DNA of 64,000 nucleotides from Cacajao melanocephalus (Eukaryota; Chordata; Mammalia; Primates; Pitheciidae): contig CAUYLG010052050.1 of assembly GCA_963573385.1 (NCBI GenBank), forward strand, positions 62,001 through 126,000. Reading direction: 5' to 3'. The notes beneath the pieces were generated by a model. The model was not told the DNA's origin, searched no databases, and saw nothing but the letters and a program-made list of their open reading frames with translations. A program made the position numbers and the translations under genes. Shown here one piece after another: positions 52,090 to 63,880 of the stretch. Each line of letters opens with the position of its first letter. Positions within the stretch are counted from its first letter, which is position 1.

Positions 52090-52250
52090 CCCTATCAGAG
52101 CCTCATTGCACAGCTGCACGTTGGGGCTGGCAATTAATACCCACCTTCTAAAGTGTTTGCATGTTTAGGAATAAAAGAGCAAATCCAGGTAAATGCTTAG
52201 AACAGCTCCTGGCATATCTCAAGTAGCCAACAATAAAGGTCTTTCCATTC
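52030..52250 (+). mobile_element. MIR, sense (its start lies in the tandem duplication)
   Basis: CTAACCCCAGATCTGCCGCT, GTGTGGCCTCGGACAAGTCA and TTAGAACAGCTCCTGGCATA. Confidence 0.75.
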
Positions 52251-53289
52251 TCTCACTTGGGAACTCCTTTTCTTACTTGGACTTGACCAGTGAGACCTTC
52301 CGTGTCTGTGCCCTGTGTCTCGTGTCCCCTAGAGGCCGTGCAGGACTGGGAAGCTGACCTTCACTCCCCTGATTATGATCGTGCTTCCTGATCCTCCTGG
52401 GAGTTCTGGCCACCACCAGTGGGACATCAGCACGGGACACAGGACCTGTTTGCTTTCTCTGTGGCCAGGGATTGCTTCAGAAACTGAACAGAGGAAGCCA
52501 AGGAAGGGCTGTGAATGAATGCATGAGGACGTACGGGGAGAAAAAGAAAATTTTGTGTGGAGAGGGAAAAAAAAAGTCATTAGACAGATGCCCGAATTAA
52601 AAACGGTAAAATGCCTTTGGGCCCAACCTTGTATTTTTGGGCTCAGAAAGCTCATGAAAGGAGATGTAAAATGCCTCAAAGTTTGGACGCATCCAGTCAA
52701 TGTGAGCTTTTCTTTCTGGCTCTGCAGAGAATATTCCACTGAGTTTGCTCCAGTCAAGACAATGATTCTTGCTCTCTAGGTCCTACCTGGGTATACCCTA
52801 CACCCCTAGGGCAGCATCTGTGTCCTCAGCGCCTTGCTGTGGGGAGAGTCATGGCTGGGAGGAAAGGCTCCTCGGGGCTCACTTCAGTGTCTCCTGTAGT
52901 TTTGCAGCTGTGGAAAAGTCCCATTTCTCCCTGACTGTTCACGGCTGAAGCCCTGCCTTGCCCAACTCGGTTGAGCTGTGTTAATGTAATTAGCTCACTG
53001 GCTTCTCACTGAGGCAGACTTGGGCACAGTGGCACGTGTGCTAAGAAAACCAGATGCCAGACTCCTGACTCCGGCACGCTGAGTCCCGTTTCTTCAGTGT
53101 CACCTCAATGGCCTGAGGGGCCTCAGGGTGGGCAGCCCGTGCTGGACTGGATGGGTGCCCTGGTGAGTCTGAGGACTGTCTAGGGTCTGGTGACTTGAAA
53201 GTCAGCTGTAAGTGACACATCTGGGTAGGGAGGATGCCTGGGGCACAGGAGGTCAAATCCTACAATTTAGGGTCCCTGGGAATGTTCTG
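52251..53289. other. Intronic sequence, nothing recognised
   Basis: One kilobase without a recognised repeat. Confidence 0.5.
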
Positions 53290-53640
53290 GTCCAGTGCTT
53301 CCTAAAGGCCAGTTCATGGCCTAGGTGCATTCAGATCTTTTGAGGATCTTGTTTAAAAAGTGGGAGCTGAGTATGGTGGGTGATGTGCATCTATAGTCCC
53401 ATCTACTAGGGAGGCTGGGGTAGGAGGATCCCTTGAGCCCAGGAGTTTGAGACCAGCCTAGGCAACACAGTGAGACACGTGTCCCCCTATCTTGAAAAAT
53501 AAGCAACATCTGGGACCCCACTTGGAGCTTCTTATTTAGTCTGGGTGGTTGGAGTAGGGGGGAACCTGAATCAATATTTTAAAAATGACTCCCAGGTGAT
53601 CCTCACAGGCAGCAGGGTTCAGGGAAGCTGTGCCGGAGTC
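53290..53640 (+). mobile_element. MER5-like hAT element split by an Alu monomer
   Basis: GTCCAGTGCTTCCTAAAGGC before the insert, then GACTCCCAGGTGATCCTCAC after it. Confidence 0.55.
53366..53512 (+). mobile_element. Free Alu monomer (FLAM/FRAM-like), sense
   Basis: GCTGAGTATGGTGGGTGATG through CCAGGAGTTTGAGACCAGCC to TCTTGAAAAATAA. Only one arm is present, so it probably predates dimeric Alu. Confidence 0.75.
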
Positions 53641-53899
53641 CAGCCTGGCACTGATGCTGAATGCAGAAGTGCAAGTCCGTGATTCTGTCACCCTGGCTTT
53701 CCAGAGCGTGTCAGTGACAGCCCTGGAGCCAAACCCAGACCTTGGAACTCAGAGGTTCGTTTTTGGCTTACAGACACCTATTAGACTGGCCTCGGTAACT
53801 TTTGCCCACAAACCCCAGATTTATGCCAGAAATCCAGCCTGGCAGAACAGAGCTGTTATAGACACCAGCAGTTCTGTTCTACCTGAGGGCTAGTTTCCT

Positions 53900-54075
53900 T
53901 TCCCAGGGGACGTTTAGCAATGCTGGAGACATTTTTGGTCATTATGACTTGTAAAGGAGTGAAAGTGGCTACTGGCATCTAGTGAGTAGAAGCCAGGGAT
54001 ACTGCATAGGACAGCACCCCCCACAACCCCCAGCAGAGAGCTACCGAGTACATGATGTTGGTAGTTCAGAGGCTA
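53900..54075. mobile_element. hAT-type fragment, same family as 17,757
   Basis: AGCAATGCTGGAGACATTTT and CTACTGGCATCTAGTGAGTA. Confidence 0.65.
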
Positions 54076-54085
54076 AGCAACCTTG

Positions 54086-54245
54086 TTCTAGATGAGTGCT
54101 TCTCAGACTTCACTGTGCACTCCCTGGGTCCTCATTTAATAGGTCTGGGGTGTGGCCTGAGAATCTGTATTTCTGAAAAGCTCCTGGGTGACACTGATGC
54201 TGCCTGTCTGGGGCCTGCACTTTGCATAGCAAGCATTTTCAGAGC
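54086..54245 (+). mobile_element. MER5A-like hAT element
   Basis: GAGTGCTTCTCAGACTTCAC, AATAGGTCTGGGGTGTGGCC, GGTGACACTGATGCTGCC. Confidence 0.8.
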
Positions 54246-54249
54246 AGTT

Positions 54250-54475
54250 GATTTCAGAGTGACTCAGGGTTGGAGTCATAGCTGTACCATTAACTAGCTG
54301 CTCGACCTTGGACAAGTTACTTTAACCTCTGTCACCTTAAGTTTCTTCATCTGTAAAACGGAGATCATATCACTTAGGGCCAAGTTAGATAATACATGTA
54401 ACGAGCTTAACACAGGTTATTGGCCTTGGCAAGCATTCAGCAAATGTAGCTGTTTCTTTCACTCCCTTATTATTT
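54250..54475 (+). mobile_element. MIR, sense
   Basis: CTAGCTGCTCGACCTTGGAC, TCTTCATCTGTAAAACGGAG, TAATACATGTAACGAGCTTA. Confidence 0.85.
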
Positions 54476-54954
54476 GCTTAGCAGTTCAGCTTTAATTGTC
54501 CATTGTTTCATTATCTACCTGTTTTATGTCTCATGCTTTGCTGTAAAAAAATAAGATGAGGTGAGAGGTGATGGAAAGCATCATCTCTGTGATGGGGAGT
54601 TACAAAGAGAACTAGCGTTGTTGTTACTCCTAAGTCACCCCACCTCCTGTCACTGGGTGGGAAGTAAGGCTGGGACAGGACTTAGAATCAACTCAAGGAG
54701 AAACATTTTGAGAACTGGGGGCGTCACCAAGTCATTCTTCAAACCTTGGAAACATGGTAGCTTTTCTCCACTCACTCAACAAGTGACTGTGGAAGGAACG
54801 TCCCAAAAATCAGATGTCTGATTTGTGCGTTTCCATTCATATGGTTTTGGGGAACAGAGAGAAGCACGGCAAGCGAACACAGATATCCAATTTCATCAGC
54901 ATCCTGAAATACTTAAGTCACCTATTGCAGGCATATTTCCGAGCGGGTTGTGAT
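54476..54954. other. Intronic sequence, nothing recognised
   Basis: No repeat recognised. Confidence 0.5.
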
Positions 54955-55155
54955 CATGGGATTCAGTTTTGTTCAAAGTCCGACATTGCCACGTATTAGC
55001 CGTGAGACCTGGGGATTATATAACATCACAAAGCCTCAGTTTCCTTGTGCCTAAAATGGGAGAAAAATAGTATCTGTTTCTAGAGTTGAAGTGAGGCGGA
55101 GGCGAGATGACGCATGTAAATTACTTGATGGCTTGGTGAAGACGGGCCTGCACTT
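54955..55155 (+). mobile_element. MIR, sense
   Basis: TTGCCACGTATTAGCCGTGA, AAAGCCTCAGTTTCCTTGTG, ATGACGCATGTAAATTACTT. Confidence 0.8.
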
Positions 55156-55159
55156 AGGT

Positions 55160-55325
55160 GAGGCTGTTTTCAAATGTTGGAGTGCAGGAATCACGTGGAA
55201 ACTTACTCAGAGGTCTCCCTCAGATAGTCGATTCATTAGGGCCGGGATGAGGCTTGGAACCTCCGTTTCAAGCAGGCACCTTCAAGGATTCTAGCTCTGC
55301 TGTGCCCGTTTGAGAAACGTCGTCC
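55160..55325 (+). mobile_element. MER5-like hAT element
   Basis: GTTGGAGTGCAGGAATCACG, GGGATGAGGCTTGGAACCTC and a GTGCCCGTTTGAGAAACG end. Confidence 0.65.
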
Positions 55326-56089
55326 AGGTGCTAAATTTACAGCGATCACCTTTGGGATTCCGGTGTCTGGCAAAGATGGAAACTGTGCAGGAAACATTCC
55401 CTGGGCGGGAGGGCTAAGAGGACACAGTAACTCTTGAGAGTTGCTCAGACAGACCTTTTATCTTGGCAGGGGCTTGTGCTTTCTTTGCCAAGCCGTCATT
55501 CGTTACTTGGCTAGAGGAGGGACCACGGGCAGGGGAGAGGGGAAATATACAGCTGGCTGTCAGAACGGTCGACCTCTAAATGGGATAACCTCATAGCCAG
55601 GCATAAGCAATCTGGAAACAAGGAGGGGAGATGATGGAAGGTGGGAGCAGAGGCAGGTGCTGGAGACATTGCTGCAGACTTCCTGGAAGGGACTGCCAAG
55701 CTGGAAGATTTGGAGGGGAGAAGCACAGCTGGAGAGAGAGCCCCTGCTGGCTCCAGGTGCTGGCCCCAGAAGGCATCTTTGGAGAGAAGGGTCTGAGCTG
55801 CGACGCTTCAGTGCAGGGACAGGTGGGGTAAGCTCAGGTGTGCTGGGCTCCCTCTGCGTGTTGCAGAGCTCCTGGAGGGCAAGGAAGTGGAGTGTGAGCA
55901 GATAGTCTCCATCACTGCCAACCTAAGTCAATGACTGGAGAGTCAGAATGCTGCCAATTAGCAGGCTATCCAGAGCCCCTTCTCCCAGCCCAGCGGCCCC
56001 ACCTGGGAGCCAGGCAGCACGCTTTGCCTCATGCTGAGATGGATTCTGCTTTTGCTGCTTCCTTGAGAGAAGTTCCAGCACATGAAAAT
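55326..56089. other. Intronic sequence, nothing recognised
   Basis: GC-moderate unique DNA. Overlapping short frames on both strands are not coding-like. Confidence 0.5.
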
Positions 56090-56290
56090 GGCTAAGGGCA
56101 AAGGCTTTGGCACCACTGCTTGCTTTCAGATTGCCACTTTTGCCAGCCGTGCCATCTTGATCCTGTTTCTTCCCTTCTCTGGGCCTTAGTTTCTCCATCT
56201 GTAAAATGGGAATGATGGCAATAGTACTCATCAGTTATTGCCACCACGATGCTGCCCAGCAAACTACCTCAGTAGCACCCGATAGTAAGT
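56090..56290 (+). mobile_element. MIR, sense
   Basis: GGGCCTTAGTTTCTCCATCT then GTAAAATGGGAATGATGGCA. Confidence 0.8.
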
Positions 56291-56889
56291 GTTGTCACAC
56301 ATCTGGGCTGGCCAGAGGGCTTTGCTGGTCTTGGCTGGCCTTGCTCGTGTGTCTGGATGGCTCTGGCCGGGGGGAATGACTGAGATGATTTGTCTCAGCT
56401 TCCTGTGTCTCTCTCATCCTCCTCTAGTGCTGTAGCACAGGCAAATTCTCATGGATCCGGCAAAGGTGCAAGAGCCAGTGAGCCATTCATGTAACTGCTT
56501 TTAAGTCCTTTTCTCATCCCCTCCCCACCATGTTTGCCACCATCCCATTGGCCACAGCAAGTCACATGGCCGAGCCCAGCGTCCAGGCTCCTGGCAGACC
56601 CAGACCGTCCTGCATCAGGAGGTGTATGGAATTGGGGTGTTTTTTGCAATCTACCGTGAATATTAACTTCACAGTTTCGTATGCAAGCACACCCTCACCC
56701 ACTTACCAGTCTAGGACAGAGGGTGCTCACTGGTCTTCTTGCCCTTGAGCCACACCCAGATGAGGAATTCTTTTGTACTCTGATTTCTGGTAGTTCCCTC
56801 CATATACTGTTCTATTTCCCCCACCCATGACACCTTTGTATTGCTGTTCCTTTTCCTGTAATACCTGCCCCTTGGCTTACCAATCTGAT
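56291..56889. other. Intronic sequence with a weak L2 end
   Basis: GTATTGCTGTTCCTTTTCCT with TAATACCTGCCCCTTGGC (56,830-56,880) looks like sense L2; the rest is unrecognised. Confidence 0.45.
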
Positions 56890-57120
56890 CTGCTCAGCTC
56901 TGGGGTCAGATTGTTTGGGTTTGAAGCTGGTTCATGTCATTTATTTAAAGCTTCATGACCCTGGAAGGTTTCTCACCCTCTCTGGGCTTCAGTTGGTTCC
57001 TCTGTAAAGTAAGTATCGTCACCTCCTTTCCTCCCTGCCAGGGTTGTCGTGTGGATTAAGTAAGAGTTGTAAAGCGCATATCAGTATCTGCAAAAAACAA
57101 AAAAACAAAAAAGAAATGCT
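56890..57120 (+). mobile_element. MIR, sense
   Basis: CTGGGGTCAGATTGTTTGGG, GGGCTTCAGTTGGTTCCTCT, TGCCAGGGTTGTCGTGTGGA. Confidence 0.82.
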
Positions 57121-57682
57121 CAATAGAGGTGTGCTTTTGTCAAGCAGAATTTACACTTTGCCCTGTTGCTGTAGAAGCAAGGGTGTGCATCACATTCCAT
57201 AACTGGGAAAAACAAAGCCAAATAAACCTTTTTACCTTGAATAACAGGGTCACCCTGTCTCATTCTGGTCCCCCGAATAAAAGAAATCTTGACCATTTTC
57301 CATAAGCCTGGATTATCCAACCGACAGCTTTATCCTTAACTTGGCAATGATGATATGATTGCTTCTTGTGGATATGATCACCATATGAGAAATGTGGCAG
57401 CGGCGGAGGTAAATATCTCTTGTGATTATTTATGTGGTGTGACAGTCTTTCTGATAGCCGGTCCCCTTGAACCTCTTTGCAAGTAAGATTTTTTCTTTCT
57501 TAAATGCTTTTATCTTCCTTCTACGCTACTGGTACCACTGTTGTTTCTACACTGCCACTACCTCCATCCCTGCCATGATTACCCCCACTGCCGCCATCTT
57601 CACCACCATCCCTTCAGCACAACCGGAACGACTATCATCCTTCAAACCCCTGCCAGGTCATCTTCCCTATGATGGCTTTCTT
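57121..57682. other. Intronic sequence, low-complexity CCA-rich part
   Basis: 57,530-57,640 is rich in ACC/CCAT triplets (ACTGCCACTACCTCCATCCC). No repeat family was recognised. Confidence 0.5.
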
Positions 57683-57988
57683 TTCTTTCTTTTTTTTTCT
57701 TCTTTTGAGATGGAGGCTTACCCTGTCACCCAGGGTGGAGTCCAATGGCACGATCTTGGCTCACTGCAACCTCCGCCTCCTGGGTTCAAGTGATCTCCTG
57801 CTTCAGCCTCCAGTTCCAAGTAGCTGGAATTACAGGTGCCTGCCACCACACCCAGCGAATCTTTGTATTTTTAGTAGAGATGGGGTTTCAACATGTTGGC
57901 TAAGCGGGTCTCAAACTCCTGACCTCATGATCCACCCACCTTGGCCTCCCAAAGTGCTGGGATTTCAGGTGTGAAGCACTGTGCCCAG
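57683..57988 (-). mobile_element. Alu, antisense, with target-site duplication
   Basis: CCTATGATGGCTTTCTT (57,666) and CCTATGATGACTTTCTT (57,989). Confidence 0.96.
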
Positions 57989-58027
57989 CCTATGATGACT
58001 TTCTTAACCAGCTTTCCCCAAACAAGT

Positions 58028-58369
58028 CATAACATTTTCCCCATCCAAATCCATCTTGAATTCCCATGTGGTGTGGGAGGAGGCTGGTGTGAGATAATTG
58101 AATCCTGGGGGCAGGTCTTTCCCGAGCTGTTCTCTTGCTAGTGAATAAGTCTCACAAGATCTGATAGTTCTATAAGGGGGAGTTTCCAGCACAATCCCTC
58201 TTTTTGCCTGCTGCCATCCATGTAAGATGTGACTTGCTCCTCTTTGCCTTCCACCATGATTGTGAGGCTTCCCCAACCATGTGGAAGTGTAAGCTCATTA
58301 AATCTTTCTTTTGTAAATTGCCAAGTATTGGGTATGTCTTTATCAGCAGTGTGAAAAGGGACTAAGACA
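58028..58369 (+). mobile_element. THE1-type LTR (ERVL-MaLR), sense
   Basis: ATAATTGAATCCTGGGGGCA, GTGAATAAGTCTCACAAGAT, CTTCCACCATGATTGTGAGG, TCATTAAATCTTTCTTTTGT and a GGGACTAAGACA end. The 5' part carries a deletion near 58,068. No internal retroviral part is attached. Confidence 0.88.
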
Positions 58370-59999
58370 GCATTCTATTATTTTGTATCTTTTATATGCT
58401 TCTGTTTTAACACAATATATTTGAAGTATAGTTTTTGTTTATGAGTCTCCTGTTTTCCCCTATATAAGGGGACAGAAAACATATCTTTGTACCTTAGCAT
58501 CTAAGAGAAGGATCTGGCATATAATAGATGCTCAATTTATACCTGTTGAACATTGACAGAGGAATTTCATCTTACTCTTGTGATACATAGTCTTGTTCTA
58601 AAACCAGAGATTGCAGTAAAAGGCTCCCATCCCCCACCAACCATGGTTGCAGAGGTGTATAATAATAGAGTGGAACTCATGAATGACATGAGACATTGGA
58701 ATTCATGGGTAGGTACATGCTAGCAAGCCTGAGATCCAGTGGGGCCTCTAATTTAGTTATTTATAAATGGACATTCCATATTGCCTGTGTTATTTAAGAT
58801 AGCATGAACTTCTGTAACATAAGCCCTAAAATCTTGGTGAATGAACACAAGAAAAAGTTATTTCCCATTGATGTGAAATAAGTTCTTGATTAGGTGTTCT
58901 TGATTGGGCAGCTCTCCTCCATTTGGTGTTTCAGGGAGCTAGGCTCCTTCCATCTTGAGGATCTTCCATCTTTAACACAGGCTTTCAAGGCCACCCTGAA
59001 GGTCATCTACTCTTCTGGCATCTAGCTGTAGGGGATAAGGACATTGAGCTTACTGAACAGGCCCAGAAGAGGTCCCCATCACTTCTGCTCCCATTCCATG
59101 GGCCAGAACTTGGTCTTGAGGAGGCTGACAAATGTAGTCATCCACATATTCATTTTTTTATATAGCAAGACCTCATACAACAGTGTTTATGCAAGAGATA
59201 TGCTGAAACATTTTTTTACAACTCTATCTGGCTTTCTACTGCTAAACCGATCTTAACTAAACCCTACTTCCATTTCATGCACGTTGATCCTAGACTACAG
59301 CCATGTGACTTCATGGGGGCCCTTGAACCAGAAATGGGGGAAGGGTTGGAGACTGTGAGCTACTGTTGGCAATTTATGCATGATGAAGATAAGAATGTTA
59401 CTTCGTGCTGTTCTTAGAACCCAGTTCATTTTTAGGCTGAATGTTTATATGGCTGGGAGCTGCGGGAAACACCATGACCACCTTGCTTGGTTTAAAGCCT
59501 TTGAGATCAATGATGGCTGAATGTGCTTCCAGCAGCAGAATCCAGCAGCAGAATTTAATCTGCAGGGAGTGGGTGACTATTAAATTCGGTGACTGCAGAA
59601 AAACTTTGCTCCTCGCTCCTCTTTGTGGAAACACTGTTTGTACAGCATGTCTTCCATAATCAATACAAGGGAGACACTAATGAAGAGAATGTGCTGTTTG
59701 GCAGACAAAGCCTTCCCTTTGTTGCGATTGAGATGCTAGTTAATTTCCTGGGAGTGTATTTATGAGAAGTTGGTTAGTGATTCTTCTAAGTGTATGTGAG
59801 TTTCTCGATTTTTTTTTAAGAGAGAGGAGTCAACAACCCATTGTATTACTGTAAAATGTTTGATAGCTTGTAATTCGAGGAATGTACTCATGAAAGCCTA
59901 GTCTTATAAATTTAGGAAATTTATACATACTTTAAAATGAGTAGGTTGGAGGGGGACCTTTAAACGTGTATATTTTACTTAAAAAATAAAAAAAACCCC
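58370..59999. other. Intronic sequence, little recognised
   Basis: 58,440-58,560 resembles a sense L2 end (GGGGACAGAAAACATATCTT, AATAGATGCTCAATTTATAC). 58,790-59,340 may be an old repeat that I cannot name. 59,440-59,660 has an open frame without a recognisable product. Confidence 0.45.
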
Positions 60000-60292
60000 G
60001 GCCGGGTACGGGGGCTCACGTCTGTAATCCCAGCACTTTGGGAGGCGAGGCAGGTGGATCACGAGGTCAGGAGATTGAGACCATCTTGGCCAACATGGTG
60101 AAACTCCGTGTCTACTAAAAATACAAAAATTATCCGGGTGTGGTGGCATGCGCCTGTAATCCCAGCTACTCGGGAGGCTGAGGCAGGAGAATCGCTTGAA
60201 CCAGGGAGTCAGAGGTTGCAGTGAGCCGAGATCGTGCCACCGCACTCTAGCCTGGGGACAGAGTGAGACTCCGTCTCAAAAAATACAAATCA
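60000..60292 (+). mobile_element. Alu, sense, AluY-like
   Basis: GGATCACGAGGTCAGGAGAT is the AluY-type segment. AAAAAACCCC occurs on both sides. Confidence 0.95.
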
Positions 60293-60949
60293 AAACAAAA
60301 AACCCCAAAACCTTTTGTTTGAAATTACCATAAAGCAAAGCATTATGGGAGATAAATTTTCTAGACTTTGTGTGTGGAATTTCATTGAGAAAGATAAGTT
60401 GGACAAAATGCTGGGGAAGTTGGGGACAACCTTGGGTTGAGTTAGTCTCCACTTTCAGAGAGTTTAAAGCCTAAGTTCCCTTCCGTTTTTCAAAAGGACT
60501 TTTCATCTGTCTTGTTTAATAATAGAACCTCTCTTCCTCCTCCCAGCCTTGTCCTCACCTCCCTTCAGGCAAGCAGGGACTTCCTTCTTTGCATTGCTCA
60601 GGAAATTATGTTTCCCACTTGCGAGGCTGGCCAAAGAAACTTCTTTGGAACCTGGAGAGCGGGATGCCAGTTTCTGCCTTTCTGCTTTCTGCTCATAGAA
60701 AGGCTTGTGCTGCATGTTATTATCGGGTCTTGCTGGCTTTCTTCTGGGTCTTCTTGCTTTCCTGAGTTTGAATCCACATTATGTTACAGCAAATGCAGTT
60801 GACAGCCAGTGGTATAGCTGGAGCCTGCATGGCCCGTTTCCTGGCTTTTTTAGTTTGCTAAATATTATGCCACCTTGCCTCAGTAATGAAATGGTTTAAA
60901 AAAATAATGCTTTGGAACTGAAAAGTTCTGGTTGGTGAGTTCTCTGGTC
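60293..60949. other. Intronic sequence, nothing recognised
   Basis: No repeat recognised. Confidence 0.5.
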
Positions 60950-61130
60950 AATGGAAGGGAATGACCTTGGGCAGAGTCTGTGACCACAAGTGAATTATCT
61001 GTCCTTGCAGAGCCTCAATTCCTTCACCTGGAGACCAGGTATACTATTGCTTTCCTCATTAGGGCTGCTGGGAGAATGTAGCTGAGGTTCCTGAGTACTT
61101 AACAAATGCAGGAGTCAGTGATGGTAACCA
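60950..61130 (+). mobile_element. MIR, sense (divergent)
   Basis: AGAGCCTCAATTCCTTCACC and CTCATTAGGGCTGCTGGGAG. Confidence 0.6.
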
Positions 61131-61132
61131 CA

Positions 61133-61456
61133 GTCATCTCTGGGTATCCATGGAGGATTGGTTCCAGGACCCCTCTCAAATACCAAAATCCAAGAAAGCT
61201 CAAGTCTTTGATATGAAATGGGGTAGTGTTTGCATATAACCTACACACATCCTCCCATATACTTTAAATCATCTCTAGATCACTTATGATATTAATAACT
61301 AATACAGTGTAAATGCTATGTGAGTGGTTGTTACACTGTATTGTTTTTTTATTTGTACTTTTAAAATTATTGTATTTTTTCCCCTACGTATTTTAAATCT
61401 GTGGTTGATTTAATCTGTAGATGCAGAACCTGAAGTTATAGAGGGCTGACTGTACT
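61133..61456. mobile_element. Tigger/MER2-like DNA transposon (TcMar)
   Basis: It begins ACAGTCATCTCTGGGTATCC and ends GTTATAGAGGGCTGACTGTA, imperfect terminal inverted repeats. The inner part CCTCCCATATACTTTAAATC, ATCTCTAGATCACTTATGAT is typical. Short and without transposase. Confidence 0.85.
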
Positions 61457-61515
61457 ATTAATTATTGAGATATACAAAATCACTATTAGTGAGAGATTTA
61501 AAAATGTCCAGGGTA

Positions 61516-61810
61516 GGCTGGGCGGGGTACCTCAAACCTGTAATCCCAGCACTTTGGGAGGCCGAGGCGGGCAGATCACCAGGTCAGGAGTTCAAGACCA
61601 GCCTGGCCAGCATAGTGAAACCCAGTCTCTACTAAAAATACAAAAATTAGCCAGGTATGGTGGCAGGCGCCTGTAGTCCCAGCTATTCGGGAGGCTGAGG
61701 CAGGAGAATGACTTAAACTGCGGGAGTTGGAGGTTGCAGTGACCTGAGATTGCACCACTGGACTCCAGCCTGGGCGATACAGCGAGACTCACTCAAGAGA
61801 GAGAAAAAGA
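61516..61810 (+). mobile_element. Alu, sense, with target-site duplication
   Basis: AAAATGTCCAGGGTA (61,501) and AAAAGTCCAGGGTA (right) flank it. The tail is GAGAGAGAAAAAGA. Confidence 0.96.
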
Positions 61811-61823
61811 AAAGTCCAGGGTA

Positions 61824-63488
61824 GAAAGAAAATGAAATAGATTATCAGAAGCAGTGATTTTCTGGTATGATTTTACTTTGTAGTGATCTAGAGGATCCTT
61901 TGTGGAGGCAAATTCATTCTAGTGAGTAGTATCTGTGATATCATTTAAGGCTCCTGTTTTCTAGATTCAGTTCCACAAATATTTATTATCGAGCGCCTGT
62001 GCTATGTCAGGTGGTATGCTAGGAACTGTTCAGTTAAAAAGATAGGACAGTTAACAGAATAAGTCAGGATGTTCCCCCGCCCAGGCCTCATAGCTTGGGT
62101 GATTCTCTGTCCCAGTTTTTCCTGGACAGTCCCATTTACTGCTCTTGTCCTAGCATAATTATGAACAGTGCCCCCTTTTATTTTAAGTGTCTTGGTTTGG
62201 GAAACCAATTATAGGGTCACCAATATAGGCTATTATTGAGGCGGAGGGAGTTTCTCCAGAAAAGGACTATAGAAGTTTTCCTAAACAGAAAGGAGCATGA
62301 TGAAAAGTATTTTTCAGGGAGTTGAATTCAGGCTAGATGGTTCGTGGTAGGACCAGCGAAGAGGTGGGAGAGGGGAAAGCATTTTGGAGATAGAGTAAGC
62401 CAGATACTACCAATACAATGGACAGGACCCAGCTGGAGGTGCCATCTTGAATTTCAGAGTGTGAAGAACAGTCTCAGGTGCCCGGCCTTTTGTGTTTAGG
62501 TTTCACCAATCAGCATGTCTCAGATGTTTTCTTGGAGACCCCATTAGGCTTTAACAATTGCCTTAAAAATTCCCCAGCAAAAGCGTTTTGGGAGTAGAAA
62601 GCACCTACAGGTTGCACATGAAATGCTGAGCTAGGTCATTGGTTTGTATGGTCATTTTCCTCCTGAGTCTAGGTGTACAGGTTTTGAGGGGTGGAGCTCA
62701 AGGCTACCTTTGCATTTCTACCTGACTCCAGGAGTGGGCCGGGGGTGGGGAGGGCCAGGGTAGTAAGTACCCTTCCTTGACTTAGTGTTCGAAATTTGAA
62801 ACATGGAAGCTTAGTATTTCTGTGCCATGTGTCACATACCTGGGGAGAATACTGTTTGCAATAATTTCAGAGAGAGTTAAAAGGTGATACTTTGTATATT
62901 CAGAGATTATTGTTAAATTCGTAAGCAAGAGGAGTGCGGTTCAGACTTCTCAGATCTGGGAGGTAAATCTCCCCCAGCCCCAGTGTTTGCATTTGATTTG
63001 AGTGTCTTAATTACCATTCTAGAATATTTGTGAAATTAAGGTGGAAAAAAGAATTCTGGCTTGGGTACTAACATATAACCCCTGCGCGTTTATTAGGAAG
63101 CCTTCACCTTTAGGATTCTCATTTGCAATCTTGGACAACACAACCAATTTTCTGCATCATTAACTTTTTCCTGTAACACCAAAGGGCAGGAGGGTGCTGG
63201 CCTCCACCTTTTCTTTCTCCAAGGCAAGTCGAACGGCTGTCTGTGCCGTAAGATGGATGATGCTCGTGAGCCTTTTGTTGCTTTGGTATTTGTGTCTTCA
63301 CGCAAGAATCTCTGCTGATTCCAGTGCTCGATTCACTGGAATACTCTGTGCTATTCTCTGAGTCAATGGTGGATTAGCTGAGGTCTTTGTATTCATTATT
63401 GGCAAGGTTTCCAGATAGTCTGTTAAATGCAGGAAGAATTCTAGCAGTGGCATCAGAAGGCTCAGGCTCGACAACCTTGGATAAGTCA
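61824..63488. other. Intronic sequence, mostly unique
   Basis: A weak antisense L2 end lies at 61,965-62,065 and a G-quadruplex-type run at 62,734-62,760. No coding-like frame. Confidence 0.5.
62734..62760 (+). other. G-quadruplex motif
   Basis: Five G-runs (GTGGGCCGGGGGTGGGGAGG then GCCAGGG) with loops of 1-3 bases. Confidence 0.7.

Positions 63489-63880
<392 letters not shown>

Noticed and set aside
51780..52151. 123-codon frame with internal repeat
   Set aside because: The repeat reflects a 163 bp tandem duplication of noncoding DNA that contains MIR sequence.
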